DNA of 11,043 nucleotides from Chloroflexia bacterium (GTDB taxonomy: Bacteria > Chloroflexota > Chloroflexia > Thermomicrobiales > UBA6265): assembly GCA_030430125.1 (NCBI GenBank), contig JAUIGA010000075.1, forward strand, positions 1-11,043, written 5' to 3'. The position numbers and the translations under genes are program-made. Shown here piece by piece: positions 5,163 through 11,043 of this stretch. The notes under the pieces were generated by a model. That model ran no database searches, was not told where the DNA came from, and saw only the letters and a program-made list of their open reading frames with translations. The stretch's first letter is position 1, and the number at the start of each line of letters is the position of its first letter.

Positions 5163-5837
5163 TTGGCGATTCAGGAACGTGATCCTCGTCCGTATGAGCT
5201 CATGACCGTGTTCATCCCGGAGCTCTCCGAAGAGGACACCCAGGCGCAGATCGAGCGGACCGAGGGCTACATTTCCAGCGCCGGCGGCGCCATTACGGAA
5301 ACGCTCACCAGTTCGCCCTGGGGCCGTCGCCGGCTTGCCTACACTATTCGGTTCAACGGCGTCGACTACCGCGACGGGTTCTACACGGTGTTCCACTTCG
5401 ACGCTCGTCCGTCGATCCTGACCGAGATGGAACGCGATCTCAAGCTTGACACCAACGTCATGCGATACCTGCTCGTCCACGATGATCCGAAGGCGGCCGA
5501 AAAGCCCAGCGAAGACGATGCCGAGGCGACCGACGCGACCGAGACAGAAGCTGCGGAGGCCGCGAGCACAGAAGCGCCGGCTGAGACGGCAACCGAAGAC
5601 GCACCCGTCGCGGAATCGGCGACCGAGGTGGCTCCTGCCGCAGAGGCCGCAACCGAGGACGCATCCGTCGCCGAGGCGGAAGCGGTCAGCGCCGACGAGG
5701 CGCCTGTGGAGGCCGGTGCAGAGAACGCGGTCGAGTCGGCTGAAGAGGCCGACGAGGCCCCGGCCGACGACGCAGCTGCCGGTGCCGACGACGAAACCGC
5801 TGAAGCGTCCGACAACGACAGCACAGACAAGGAGTAG
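5163..5837 (+). CDS. rpsF: Ribosomal protein S6 with a long acidic C-terminal tail
   Basis: Small-subunit ribosomal protein that binds S18 and 16S rRNA on the platform. It has 224 residues against the usual 95-130. Residues 1-107 form the S6 domain: PYELMTVFIPELSEED, the GRRRLAYTIR strand and the DGFYTVFHFDARPS strand are typical. Residues 108-224 are a low-complexity tail of Ala, Glu, Asp, Thr and Ser, with no lysine or arginine between residue 114 and the last few positions. It includes three ten-residue repeats (ATEDAPVAES, ATEVAPAAEA, ATEDASVAEA; 143-172), also visible as a 30-base DNA period from 5589. The start is TTG 5163, eight bases after AGGAAGGAG (5147-5155). An upstream in-frame extension exists but lacks S6 similarity and crosses the promoter. 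First gene of rpsF-ssb-rpsR; ssb begins three bases after its stop. Confidence 0.95.
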   Translation: MAIQERDPRPYELMTVFIPELSEEDTQAQIERTEGYISSAGGAITETLTSSPWGRRRLAYTIRFNGVDYRDGFYTVFHFDARPSILTEMERDLKLDTNVMRYLLVHDDPKAAEKPSEDDAEATDATETEAAEAASTEAPAETATEDAPVAESATEVAPAAEAATEDASVAEAEAVSADEAPVEAGAENAVESAEEADEAPADDAAAGADDETAEASDNDSTDKE

Positions 5838-5840
5838 CGC

Positions 5841-6281
5841 ATGGCATCCCTCGCGAAGATCACCCTCATTGGCAACCTCGGTGGAGATCCGGAAACCCGG
5901 TACACCCCGCAGGGCACGCTCGTCGTGAACTTCAGCATAGCCGTGAACAACCGGCGACGGGATGCCAGCGGCAATCAACAGGAAAACACCAACTGGTATC
6001 GGGTGAGCGCCTTCGGCCGGCTGGCGGAGACGATGGTAAACCTCAGCGAACGAGGCTATCTGTCCAAGGGCAAGCAGGTCTACATCGATGGCAGCTTCGA
6101 GGCGCGGGAGTGGACCGGTCAGGACGGTCAAACCCGCACATCGCTCGATGTCACTGCTCGCGAAATGCAGCTGCTCGGCCAGCGCGGCGACGACGCCGCG
6201 GGCGGCTACAGCGGAGGCGGCGGCCAGACCTCGCAGTCCGGCTCCGAAAACAACGACGACATGAACGATGTGCCGTTCTAG
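5841..6281 (+). CDS. ssb: Single-stranded DNA-binding protein
   Basis: Binds single-stranded DNA during replication, repair and recombination, as a homotetramer in most bacteria. It has 146 residues. The OB fold fills about residues 1-112, with the typical openings NLGGDPETRYTPQGTLVVNF and NTNWYRVSAFGRLAE, then YIDGSFEAREW. A short Gly/Ser/Gln-rich linker leads to the acidic tip DDMNDVPF, the conserved docking peptide for partner proteins. The ATG follows AAGGAG (5829-5834), which overlaps the rpsF stop, so translation of the two genes is probably coupled. Its place between rpsF and rpsR is the common bacterial arrangement. Confidence 0.97.
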   Translation: MASLAKITLIGNLGGDPETRYTPQGTLVVNFSIAVNNRRRDASGNQQENTNWYRVSAFGRLAETMVNLSERGYLSKGKQVYIDGSFEAREWTGQDGQTRTSLDVTAREMQLLGQRGDDAAGGYSGGGGQTSQSGSENNDDMNDVPF

Positions 6282-6332
6282 GAACGCACGAACCGGCGGC
6301 ACCCGAAATCACACAGCGACAGGATGAAACAC

Positions 6333-6719
6333 ATGAGCGACAGCGAATCCAGGGAACAAGGCCAGGGCCAGGGTGACGAGCGACCCCAGCGGTCGTCGCG
6401 GTTCGGCGGCCCGCAGGGTGACCGCCGTGAAGGAGGCCGTGGGGGCGGTCAGCGGCCCCGAGGTCGACGGGTTATGTCCGGCGGTGGCGGGCGATTCTCG
6501 CCGCGCCGCAAGGTATGCCAGTTCTGCGTCGATGGCATCCAGCACGTGGATTACAAGGATCTCGCACGGCTGCGACGACATGTCGGCGAGCGCGGCAAGA
6601 TCGAGCCACGACGCAAGATCGGGACGTGCGCGAAGCACCAGCGATCGCTGACAGTGGCCATCAAGCGCGCCAGGTACATCGGCCTGCTGCCGTTCACCAG
6701 CGCCGCCCCGCGCAGCTAG
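6333..6719 (+). CDS. rpsR: Ribosomal protein S18 with a basic N-terminal extension
   Basis: Small-subunit ribosomal protein that pairs with S6 on the platform. From ATG 6333 it has 128 residues, against about 75-90 in most bacteria. Residues 57-125 are the S18 core (RRKVCQFC, DYKDLARLRRHVGERGKI, CAKHQRSL, AIKRARYIGLLPF). C62-x2-C65 together with C99-x2-H102 could bind zinc, as in the zinc-containing form of S18. The first 56 residues are a Gly, Arg and Gln-rich extension with several RG pairs and no clear fold. ATG 6333 is preferred because AGGA lies at 6321-6324; an ATG at 6324 is in frame but overlaps that site. Third gene of the operon, 51 bases after ssb. No rplI follows, unlike in many bacteria. 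Confidence 0.95.
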   Translation: MSDSESREQGQGQGDERPQRSSRFGGPQGDRREGGRGGGQRPRGRRVMSGGGGRFSPRRKVCQFCVDGIQHVDYKDLARLRRHVGERGKIEPRRKIGTCAKHQRSLTVAIKRARYIGLLPFTSAAPRS

Positions 6720-6751
6720 CTCCGCGTCGGTGGTGACGCCCTGGCCAGTCG

Positions 6752-6792
6752 AAGGCGCGCCTCCGCCCACGGTAGGGTGGTGGCGCGCCTTT
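6752..6792 (+). terminator. Terminator of the rpsF-ssb-rpsR operon
   Basis: AAGGCGCGCC (6752-6761) pairs perfectly with GGCGCGCCTT (6782-6791) around a 20-base loop that can pair further inside, followed by one more T. The U-run is short. It lies 32 bases after the rpsR stop and is nearly symmetric, so it could act on both strands. Confidence 0.6.
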
Positions 6793-6857
6793 GCTGTTGC
6801 CACACACGCTGTCCGCGCGCCGGTCACGGCGCTACTCTGCCCAGGATCTGATCATCC

Positions 6858-8324
6858 ATGAGCTCACCCATCGGCCCAGCCTCCCTGTGGCGACGCATTC
6901 GCGATATCCTCGGGATCGAGGATCCCGGACAGGACTCCCTGCACCGTACCAGTCGTCGGGAACGCGAGCAGCAGAACACGCGGATGCTGGTGGCGACCCT
7001 CGCGATTGTTGCCGGGATCGCCGTCGTCAGCCTCGCCGGCGGCCTGATCTACGAGAACGTCATCAAGCCGAACACCGTGCTCGCGCGGGTCGGCGACGAA
7101 GAGATCACTCGTGAGGAGTACTGGAAGTACTACACGATCCAGCTCTACGAGCAGGCGGACGAGTACGAAGCCTTTGCGGATCAGGTGGAGGGCACACAGC
7201 GCACGCAGTTCCTCTCATTCGCGGCTTCGTTTCGCGCCCAGGCGGAGGACGTCTGGGGGACGACCGACGTCAGCGAGCCGACGATCTCGCAGATGGTGGA
7301 GGACCAGGTTTATCTCCAGGCTGCCGAGAACCTGAATCTCGACCTGAGCGATCAGGCGGTGGATACGTTCACGCTCCAGCAGTTCGCCCCGGACGGCGCT
7401 GAGCTTGTGACGCCATACCCGGAACCGACCATGATCCCCCAGCGAGCGGCATGGGCCACGGAAACGGCTGCGGCGCAGGCGACCCAGCAGGCCGAGCTCG
7501 CCGCAGAGATGGGCACCCCAGTCGCCACACCGCTAGCGGACGGCACATCCGCACAAATCGCCAGTCCCGTCGCCGATGCTCCTGATGCCACCGGCACGCC
7601 GATCGATCGCGACACCGCGATCACCGAGGCGAACCAGGCCTTCACCGCCTTCCAGGACGAGGTGTTCGATCACGCGAACATCTCTGTGAGCGACTACAAC
7701 ACCCTCGTCGCACGACCACAGCTCGCTCGCGAGCTCGTGCCGAGCGATGTCGCCAGCGACCTGCCACAATCGGCGCCACAGGTTCATGCACGTCACATCC
7801 TGGTCGGTACGGAAGACCTGGCCCGGGAGCTCTACGATCGAGCCACCAGTGGCGCCGACTTCGACCAGCTGGCACGCACGAACTCCATCGACCAGGCCAC
7901 CGCCGCCACCGGGGGCGACCTCGGCTGGTTCACCGATGACCAAATGGTCGAGCCCTTCTCCGAGGTGGCGTTCTCGCTCGAACCAGGGCAGATCGGCGAA
8001 CCCGTGCAGACCCAGTTCGGCTGGCACGTGATCCAGGTGGAGGATCGCAACGATGATCGCGCGCTGACCGATCTACAGTACCAGCAAGCACAACAGGCGG
8101 CACTTCAGGCGTTGCTCGAGGACACTCGAAACGCGATGGACATCAGCTCCGACTACGACACGGAACCAACACCGTCGCCGACGCCGTCTCAGTTCAATCC
8201 GCCCTCGGATGCGCCGACGCCGGCTCCATCGACACCAGTGCCCGCCGCAACTCCCGTCGGGACCCCGGGAGCAACCCCGATCGTCGAGGGTCCGGTGCTC
8301 GCAACGCCGGAAGGTGGCGAGTAG
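6858..8324 (+). CDS. Membrane-anchored parvulin-type peptidyl-prolyl isomerase (PrsA/SurA-like)
   Basis: Likely catalyses cis-trans isomerisation of prolyl bonds and helps fold exported proteins outside the membrane. The 488 residues are arranged as a charged cytoplasmic N-terminus with RREREQQN, one membrane helix (about 43-64) and a SurA-N-like helical region beginning VLARVGDEEITREEY. Within that region, around residues 190-255, lies a low-complexity Ala/Thr/Pro insert rich in TPVAT-like units. The PPIC parvulin domain (309-397) shows VHARHILV, GGDLGWF, MVEPFSEVAFSLEPGQIGEPV and FGWHVIQVEDR. A Pro/Thr/Ala-rich tail covers about 435-488. The N-terminus lacks a cleavable signal peptide and looks like a signal anchor. 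ATG 6858 follows AGGA at a slightly long distance. The domain identity is firm; the client proteins are unknown. Confidence 0.92.
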   Translation: MSSPIGPASLWRRIRDILGIEDPGQDSLHRTSRREREQQNTRMLVATLAIVAGIAVVSLAGGLIYENVIKPNTVLARVGDEEITREEYWKYYTIQLYEQADEYEAFADQVEGTQRTQFLSFAASFRAQAEDVWGTTDVSEPTISQMVEDQVYLQAAENLNLDLSDQAVDTFTLQQFAPDGAELVTPYPEPTMIPQRAAWATETAAAQATQQAELAAEMGTPVATPLADGTSAQIASPVADAPDATGTPIDRDTAITEANQAFTAFQDEVFDHANISVSDYNTLVARPQLARELVPSDVASDLPQSAPQVHARHILVGTEDLARELYDRATSGADFDQLARTNSIDQATAATGGDLGWFTDDQMVEPFSEVAFSLEPGQIGEPVQTQFGWHVIQVEDRNDDRALTDLQYQQAQQAALQALLEDTRNAMDISSDYDTEPTPSPTPSQFNPPSDAPTPAPSTPVPAATPVGTPGATPIVEGPVLATPEGGE

Positions 8325-8334
8325 CCGATTCCGC

Positions 8335-8361
8335 GCGCAGGGTGCAACTTGTGCCCTGCGC
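8335..8361 (+). terminator. Strong hairpin after the isomerase gene
   Basis: GCGCAGGG (8335-8342) pairs with CCCTGCGC (8354-8361); three more inner pairs (two of them G-U) leave the five-base loop AACTT, for an 11-bp stem eight bases past the stop codon. No U-run follows, so it may be a weak terminator, an mRNA-stabilising hairpin or a leader element of the next gene. Confidence 0.4.
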
Positions 8362-8405
8362 TATGCTTGCAGTGTGTCGCAGCGCAATACTTGGAGAAGG
8401 GCCCC

Positions 8406-9362
8406 ATGTCATCCAACCGACGTTCCCGGAACGTCAATCGGCCGCCGAGCCAGCCTGTTGAGGATGCAACCGGGTCGGACCGAAGCGCGCCCCGCGATCC
8501 CCGCCGGCGAACTCCATATGTTCCGCGGCAGAACCCTGCCAGGCCACCGCAATCGAACCGCGATAGATATCCGGACGATCGCTCGAACCGATCGTCGTCG
8601 CCGTCGTACCGGCCGCAGCAACCACCCTATCGATCGTCACGCCAGGCACCGATCGACGACTATGCCGAGTACGACGATGTGTTTGATGACGACGGGGGCT
8701 ATGCCGAGTACGAGGATCGGGTGATCACCGATGATCGCGGCTACGCCCCTGATCGCGGGTATCGCAGAGACTCCCGATCCGACCGGCGACCAACACGGCG
8801 AGCCTCGCCCACTGCCAGCGACAGCTATCTGGATGAGTCCGAGTACTTCGACGACGAGTTTGACGACGGCTTCATTGACGAGGATGACTGGTACGAGGAG
8901 GAAGCTGCCGCTGGCGCCTACCGGCCCGGGAAGCGCGCGCAGCGAAGTCGATCACGGTCGGTTCCACGCCCATCGGTCACGCTCCCGCAGGTGTCTCTCC
9001 CTCGCCCGACGGTACCCGTTGCAGTGAAGGAAGCCGCGCTCGTCCAGGATCGCAGCAGTCTGATGGTGCTCGGGGTACTGGTTGCCAGCGTGGTCGCGAT
9101 GGCGCTGGTCGTCATGAGCCGCGTGGACACGCTCGCGCCCGGTTTCTCTACACGAGTATCGGCCTCCGGATTACCGGAGGCGTTTCGCACCGAAAATGCG
9201 TTCTGGGAACTCCCGCTGATGGCCGGTGCCTTGACACTGATGAACGCGGTAGCCGCCTGGTTCCTGGCCAGCCACTCGAGATTCTCCGCTTGGTTCCTGC
9301 TGGTTTCCTCGGTGATCGTGCAGGCGCTGATCTGGGTCGCGGTGATTCGGATCGGATTCTGA
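8406..9362 (+). CDS. Three-helix membrane protein with long charged disordered N-terminus
   Basis: I do not recognise a family. The 318-residue protein begins with about 215 residues of low-complexity sequence: first Arg, Ser, Pro and Gln-rich, then strongly acidic with many tyrosines. That part includes a repeated YAEYDD/YAEYED unit and clusters such as YFDDEFDDGFIDEDDWYEEE, and it is followed by a basic stretch (RPGKRAQRSRSRS). Three membrane helices then fill the C-terminus, at about 219-237, 267-289 and 295-316; the protein ends four bases after the last helix codons (IRIGF stop). ATG 8406 has GGAGAAGG about six bases upstream; an open frame further upstream overlaps the hairpin and has no good start. 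It follows the isomerase gene by 81 bases on the same strand and may be read with it. The N-terminus is probably cytoplasmic and may bind a partner by charge. Confidence 0.75.
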   Translation: MSSNRRSRNVNRPPSQPVEDATGSDRSAPRDPRRRTPYVPRQNPARPPQSNRDRYPDDRSNRSSSPSYRPQQPPYRSSRQAPIDDYAEYDDVFDDDGGYAEYEDRVITDDRGYAPDRGYRRDSRSDRRPTRRASPTASDSYLDESEYFDDEFDDGFIDEDDWYEEEAAAGAYRPGKRAQRSRSRSVPRPSVTLPQVSLPRPTVPVAVKEAALVQDRSSLMVLGVLVASVVAMALVVMSRVDTLAPGFSTRVSASGLPEAFRTENAFWELPLMAGALTLMNAVAAWFLASHSRFSAWFLLVSSVIVQALIWVAVIRIGF

Positions 9363-9659
9363 TTGGGATTCCGGATGCGCGACAATCCCGTAGTGGCAGG
9401 ACCGCCGCTGCAGGGATCGACCAAGTCTGTCCTGAGTGGTCATGCCGCAAGACGGCACCACCGCACATGAAACGTCAGCGCGCGGAGTGCCGCCCCTGTG
9501 GCGGCTCGTGCTGGCGTTTCAAAGAAACGAAGTCGAAGGAGGTCGATCCGTGCCTGCCCAGCTGCCCACAGGGCGGGAGTGGCGCCAGTGTCGCTGTCGC
9601 CGGGCGGACAACTGCCTCCGGCAGGTCCGCCCTTGCGGCACAACTTCTCCGAGACCCGG
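9363..9659. other. Intergenic region between two convergent units
   Basis: About 297 bases without a convincing gene. It holds a weak hairpin just after the membrane-protein stop (GGGATT 9365-9370 with AATCCC 9384-9389) and a GCCGCC/GGCGGC hairpin at 9489-9505. A perfect Shine-Dalgarno AAGGAGGT (9536-9543) stands six bases before a GTG at 9550 that opens a 54-codon Cys/Arg-rich frame ending at 9714. The strong hairpin at 9602-9632 lies inside that frame. No tRNA or known RNA gene was recognised on either strand. Confidence 0.5.
9602..9632. terminator. Convergent terminator-like hairpin
   Basis: GGGCGGAC (9602-9609) pairs with GTCCGCCC (9625-9632), and inside it CTGCC (9612-9616) pairs with GGCAG (9620-9624), leaving a two-base bulge and a three-base loop: 13 pairs in all. 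It lies 28 bases beyond the stop of the minus-strand FAD-subunit gene, where a terminator is expected. Neither side has a true U-run, so termination would be weak or protein-dependent. Confidence 0.45.
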
Positions 9660-10505
9660 TCAATCCCCCAGCAACGCCCGTCGCGTCAACACCTCGATGA
9701 GGTTCGCGCGGTAGGTCTCCGACGCGAACTGGTCGCCATTGATGGTCAGATCTTCGACCGACCCCTGCACCAGCGAGGCAATCGACGCCTCATCCAGCTT
9801 CGATCCGGCAAGGGCGTCTTCCAAAGCCGTCAGTCGCACTGCCGTATTAGTTGCACCGGTCAAACCCACTCGTGCAGAGGCAACCGTGTCGCCGTCCATC
9901 TCGACCACCGCAGCGACGCCAACGACCGCATAGCCGCTGGCGGGATGCGGGTACTTGCGATAGGCCATGCGACTCGTCGCCGAAGGGCGATTGAGGCGAA
10001 CCTGCGTGACTACCTCGTCTGGTTCCAGTTGTGTCGTCCACAGGTCGACAAAGAAATCGTCCAGCGCGATATCGCGTTCGCCGTTCGGTCCAACCGCATG
10101 CACGCTGCCGCCCAGGGCAAGCACCACCGCCGTGAGATCAGCGGCGGGATCGTTGTGCACAAGTGACCCCACGAGTGTGCCGTGCTCCCGCACCTGGGCA
10201 TCACCCAGTATCTGGATCGCCTCCACCAGGATCGGGAGTGCGGCCGCAACCTCCGCATTGTCGCGAATGTCGTTGTAGGTCGCCATCGCCCCCACGACCA
10301 CAGCGTCGTCGTTGACGTCTATTCCGCGCAGGTCGGCAATATCGCGGATATCCACGAGCTCGCCCGGAAGCGCGAGACGCAGCTTCATCGCCGGCAACAG
10401 GGAATGGCCGCCGGCAAGGATCTTGGCATCGGGATTGGCCTGGAGCCGCGCGACCGCATCTGCAACCGATGTCGCCCGGGTATAGCTGAATGCGCCTGGA
10501 AACAT
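9660..10505 (-). CDS. FAD-binding medium subunit of a CO/xanthine dehydrogenase-family hydroxylase
   Basis: Passes electrons from the 2Fe-2S subunit to FAD in a three-subunit molybdopterin hydroxylase. It has 281 residues, normal for the medium subunit. The FAD-binding loops are visible as AGGHSLLPAMKLRLA (31-45) and GTLVGSLVHNDPAADL (109-124), and the C-terminal CO-dehydrogenase-flavoprotein-like domain begins near the YRKYPHPASGYAVVGVAAVV segment. ATG 10505 was chosen because GGAGGAGT (10518-10511) lies five bases upstream; an in-frame TTG at 10520 overlaps that site. It follows the small-subunit gene by 43 bases on the same strand. The large Mo-binding subunit is not in the window, so the substrate (CO, a purine, an aldehyde or another compound) cannot be named. 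Calling it coxM would overstate the evidence. Confidence 0.93.
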   Translation of the reverse strand: MFPGAFSYTRATSVADAVARLQANPDAKILAGGHSLLPAMKLRLALPGELVDIRDIADLRGIDVNDDAVVVGAMATYNDIRDNAEVAAALPILVEAIQILGDAQVREHGTLVGSLVHNDPAADLTAVVLALGGSVHAVGPNGERDIALDDFFVDLWTTQLEPDEVVTQVRLNRPSATSRMAYRKYPHPASGYAVVGVAAVVEMDGDTVASARVGLTGATNTAVRLTALEDALAGSKLDEASIASLVQGSVEDLTINGDQFASETYRANLIEVLTRRALLGD

Positions 10506-10548
10506 TCGATACTCCTCCAACGCTGATCGCGAGGACTGCTATCCGAAC

Positions 10549-11043
10549 CTAGGCCTGGTTGTCGTCGCGCATCGACTCGACCGCGTGTTGCACCGCGCGA
10601 ACGATGTTCTCGTACCCCGTGCACCGGCAGATGTTGCCTTCGAGCTCGTGCCTGATTTCCGCCTCGGTGGGGTTCGGGTTGCGCTTCAGCATGGCCACCG
10701 ACGACATGATCATGCCGGGGGTGCAGTAGCCGCATTGCAGTCCGTGCTCTTCCCAGAAGCCTTCCTGCACGGGGTGGTAGACACCATCCTCGGCAAGCCC
10801 TTCAATCGTCTGGACCTCTGCGCCATCTGCCTGAACCGCGAGCATGGTGCAACTCTTGGTGGACCGACCGTCGACGTTGACGACACACGCGCCGCACTGG
10901 CTGGTGTCGCATCCGACATGCGTTCCGGTCAGACCAAGATGATCGCGCAAAAACTGCACCAGCAGCGTGCGGGGTTCGACATCGGCGCTCCGTACCTGCC
11001 CATTTACCGTGATCTGGACTCGTGTCGTGTTGATAGTCTCAAT
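10549..11043 (-). CDS. 2Fe-2S small subunit of a CO/xanthine dehydrogenase-family hydroxylase (5' end cut)
   Basis: Carries two 2Fe-2S clusters that move electrons from the molybdenum centre to FAD. The frame is open from the window edge to TAG at 10549, giving 164 visible residues; the start lies just outside, since small subunits normally begin a few residues before the visible RVQITVNGQV strand. Counting from the edge, the plant-ferredoxin-type cluster is C45, C50, C53 and C65 (GCDTSQCGAC ... KSC). The second cluster is C104, C107, C139 and C141 (QCGYCTPG ... ICRCTGYENI), so all eight ligands are present. The gene precedes the FAD-subunit gene. In carboxydotrophs the usual order is M-S-L; here it is S then M, with any large subunit further upstream and off the window. 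Confidence 0.95.
   Translation of the reverse strand: METINTTRVQITVNGQVRSADVEPRTLLVQFLRDHLGLTGTHVGCDTSQCGACVVNVDGRSTKSCTMLAVQADGAEVQTIEGLAEDGVYHPVQEGFWEEHGLQCGYCTPGMIMSSVAMLKRNPNPTEAEIRHELEGNICRCTGYENIVRAVQHAVESMRDDNQA

Noticed and set aside
5589..5678. Possible CRISPR or tandem-repeat array (30-base period)
   Set aside because: The repeats are imperfect, in frame, and encode ten-residue units of the S6 tail; there are no spacers.
5088..6302. 404-codon minus-strand frame across rpsF and ssb
   Set aside because: Its length reflects the repetitive GCN/GAN codons of the S6 tail and high GC; both sense genes are certain.
6797..6838. Promoter for the isomerase gene (TTGCCA and TACTCT)
   Set aside because: The two boxes are 30 bases apart, far from the usual 16-18, so they do not form a credible promoter.

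Overview
The window is high-GC bacterial chromosome with ordinary housekeeping content. The gene set suggests a Chloroflexota bacterium near the Thermomicrobia/Sphaerobacter group: a T-box-controlled leuS, an rpsF-ssb-rpsR cluster with no rplI behind it, a short MshC-like cysteinyl ligase, a bacterial translin-family protein, Thr/Pro-rich exported proteins and a molybdenum hydroxylase of the CO/xanthine dehydrogenase family. The taxonomic placement is inference from gene content and style; no marker was compared with a database.

Layout, left to right. 1-780 (minus) is the N-terminal part of leuS. Its leader, 781-1261 (minus), is the most notable part of the window. A sigma70-type promoter (1232-1261) precedes a recognisable T-box Stem I (about 1098-1179) and a second conserved T-box element (about 1050-1090). 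Next comes a complete tRNA-Ala(GGC) gene (924-996), and only then the T-box antiterminator core (869-882) and terminator (824-860). The tRNA gene thus lies between the sensing and switching halves of the riboswitch. 1312-1962 (plus) is a translin-family gene. Convergent to it, on the minus strand, an apparent two-gene operon runs from a secreted protein of unknown function (2843-3478) into trehalose-6-phosphate phosphatase otsB (2004-2834). A divergent intergenic region (3479-3722) leads to a CysRS-family ligase resembling MshC (3723-4925, plus).

5016-6792 is a ribosomal/replication operon: promoter, leader hairpin, rpsF with a very long acidic tail, ssb, rpsR with a basic N-terminal extension, and a terminator. 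6858-8324 is a membrane-anchored parvulin-type peptidyl-prolyl isomerase, and 8406-9362 is a three-helix membrane protein with a long charged disordered N-terminus. After a roughly 300-base intergenic stretch with strong hairpins, the window ends with two minus-strand genes for the FAD subunit (9660-10505) and the 2Fe-2S subunit (10549 to the edge, 5' end cut) of a molybdopterin hydroxylase.

Functionally the left half is rich in amino-acid charging and its control (leuS, tRNA-Ala, a cysteinyl ligase, the T-box). The S6 and S18 proteins, which contact each other in the ribosome, carry oppositely charged extensions here. No mobile element, CRISPR array or phage gene was seen.
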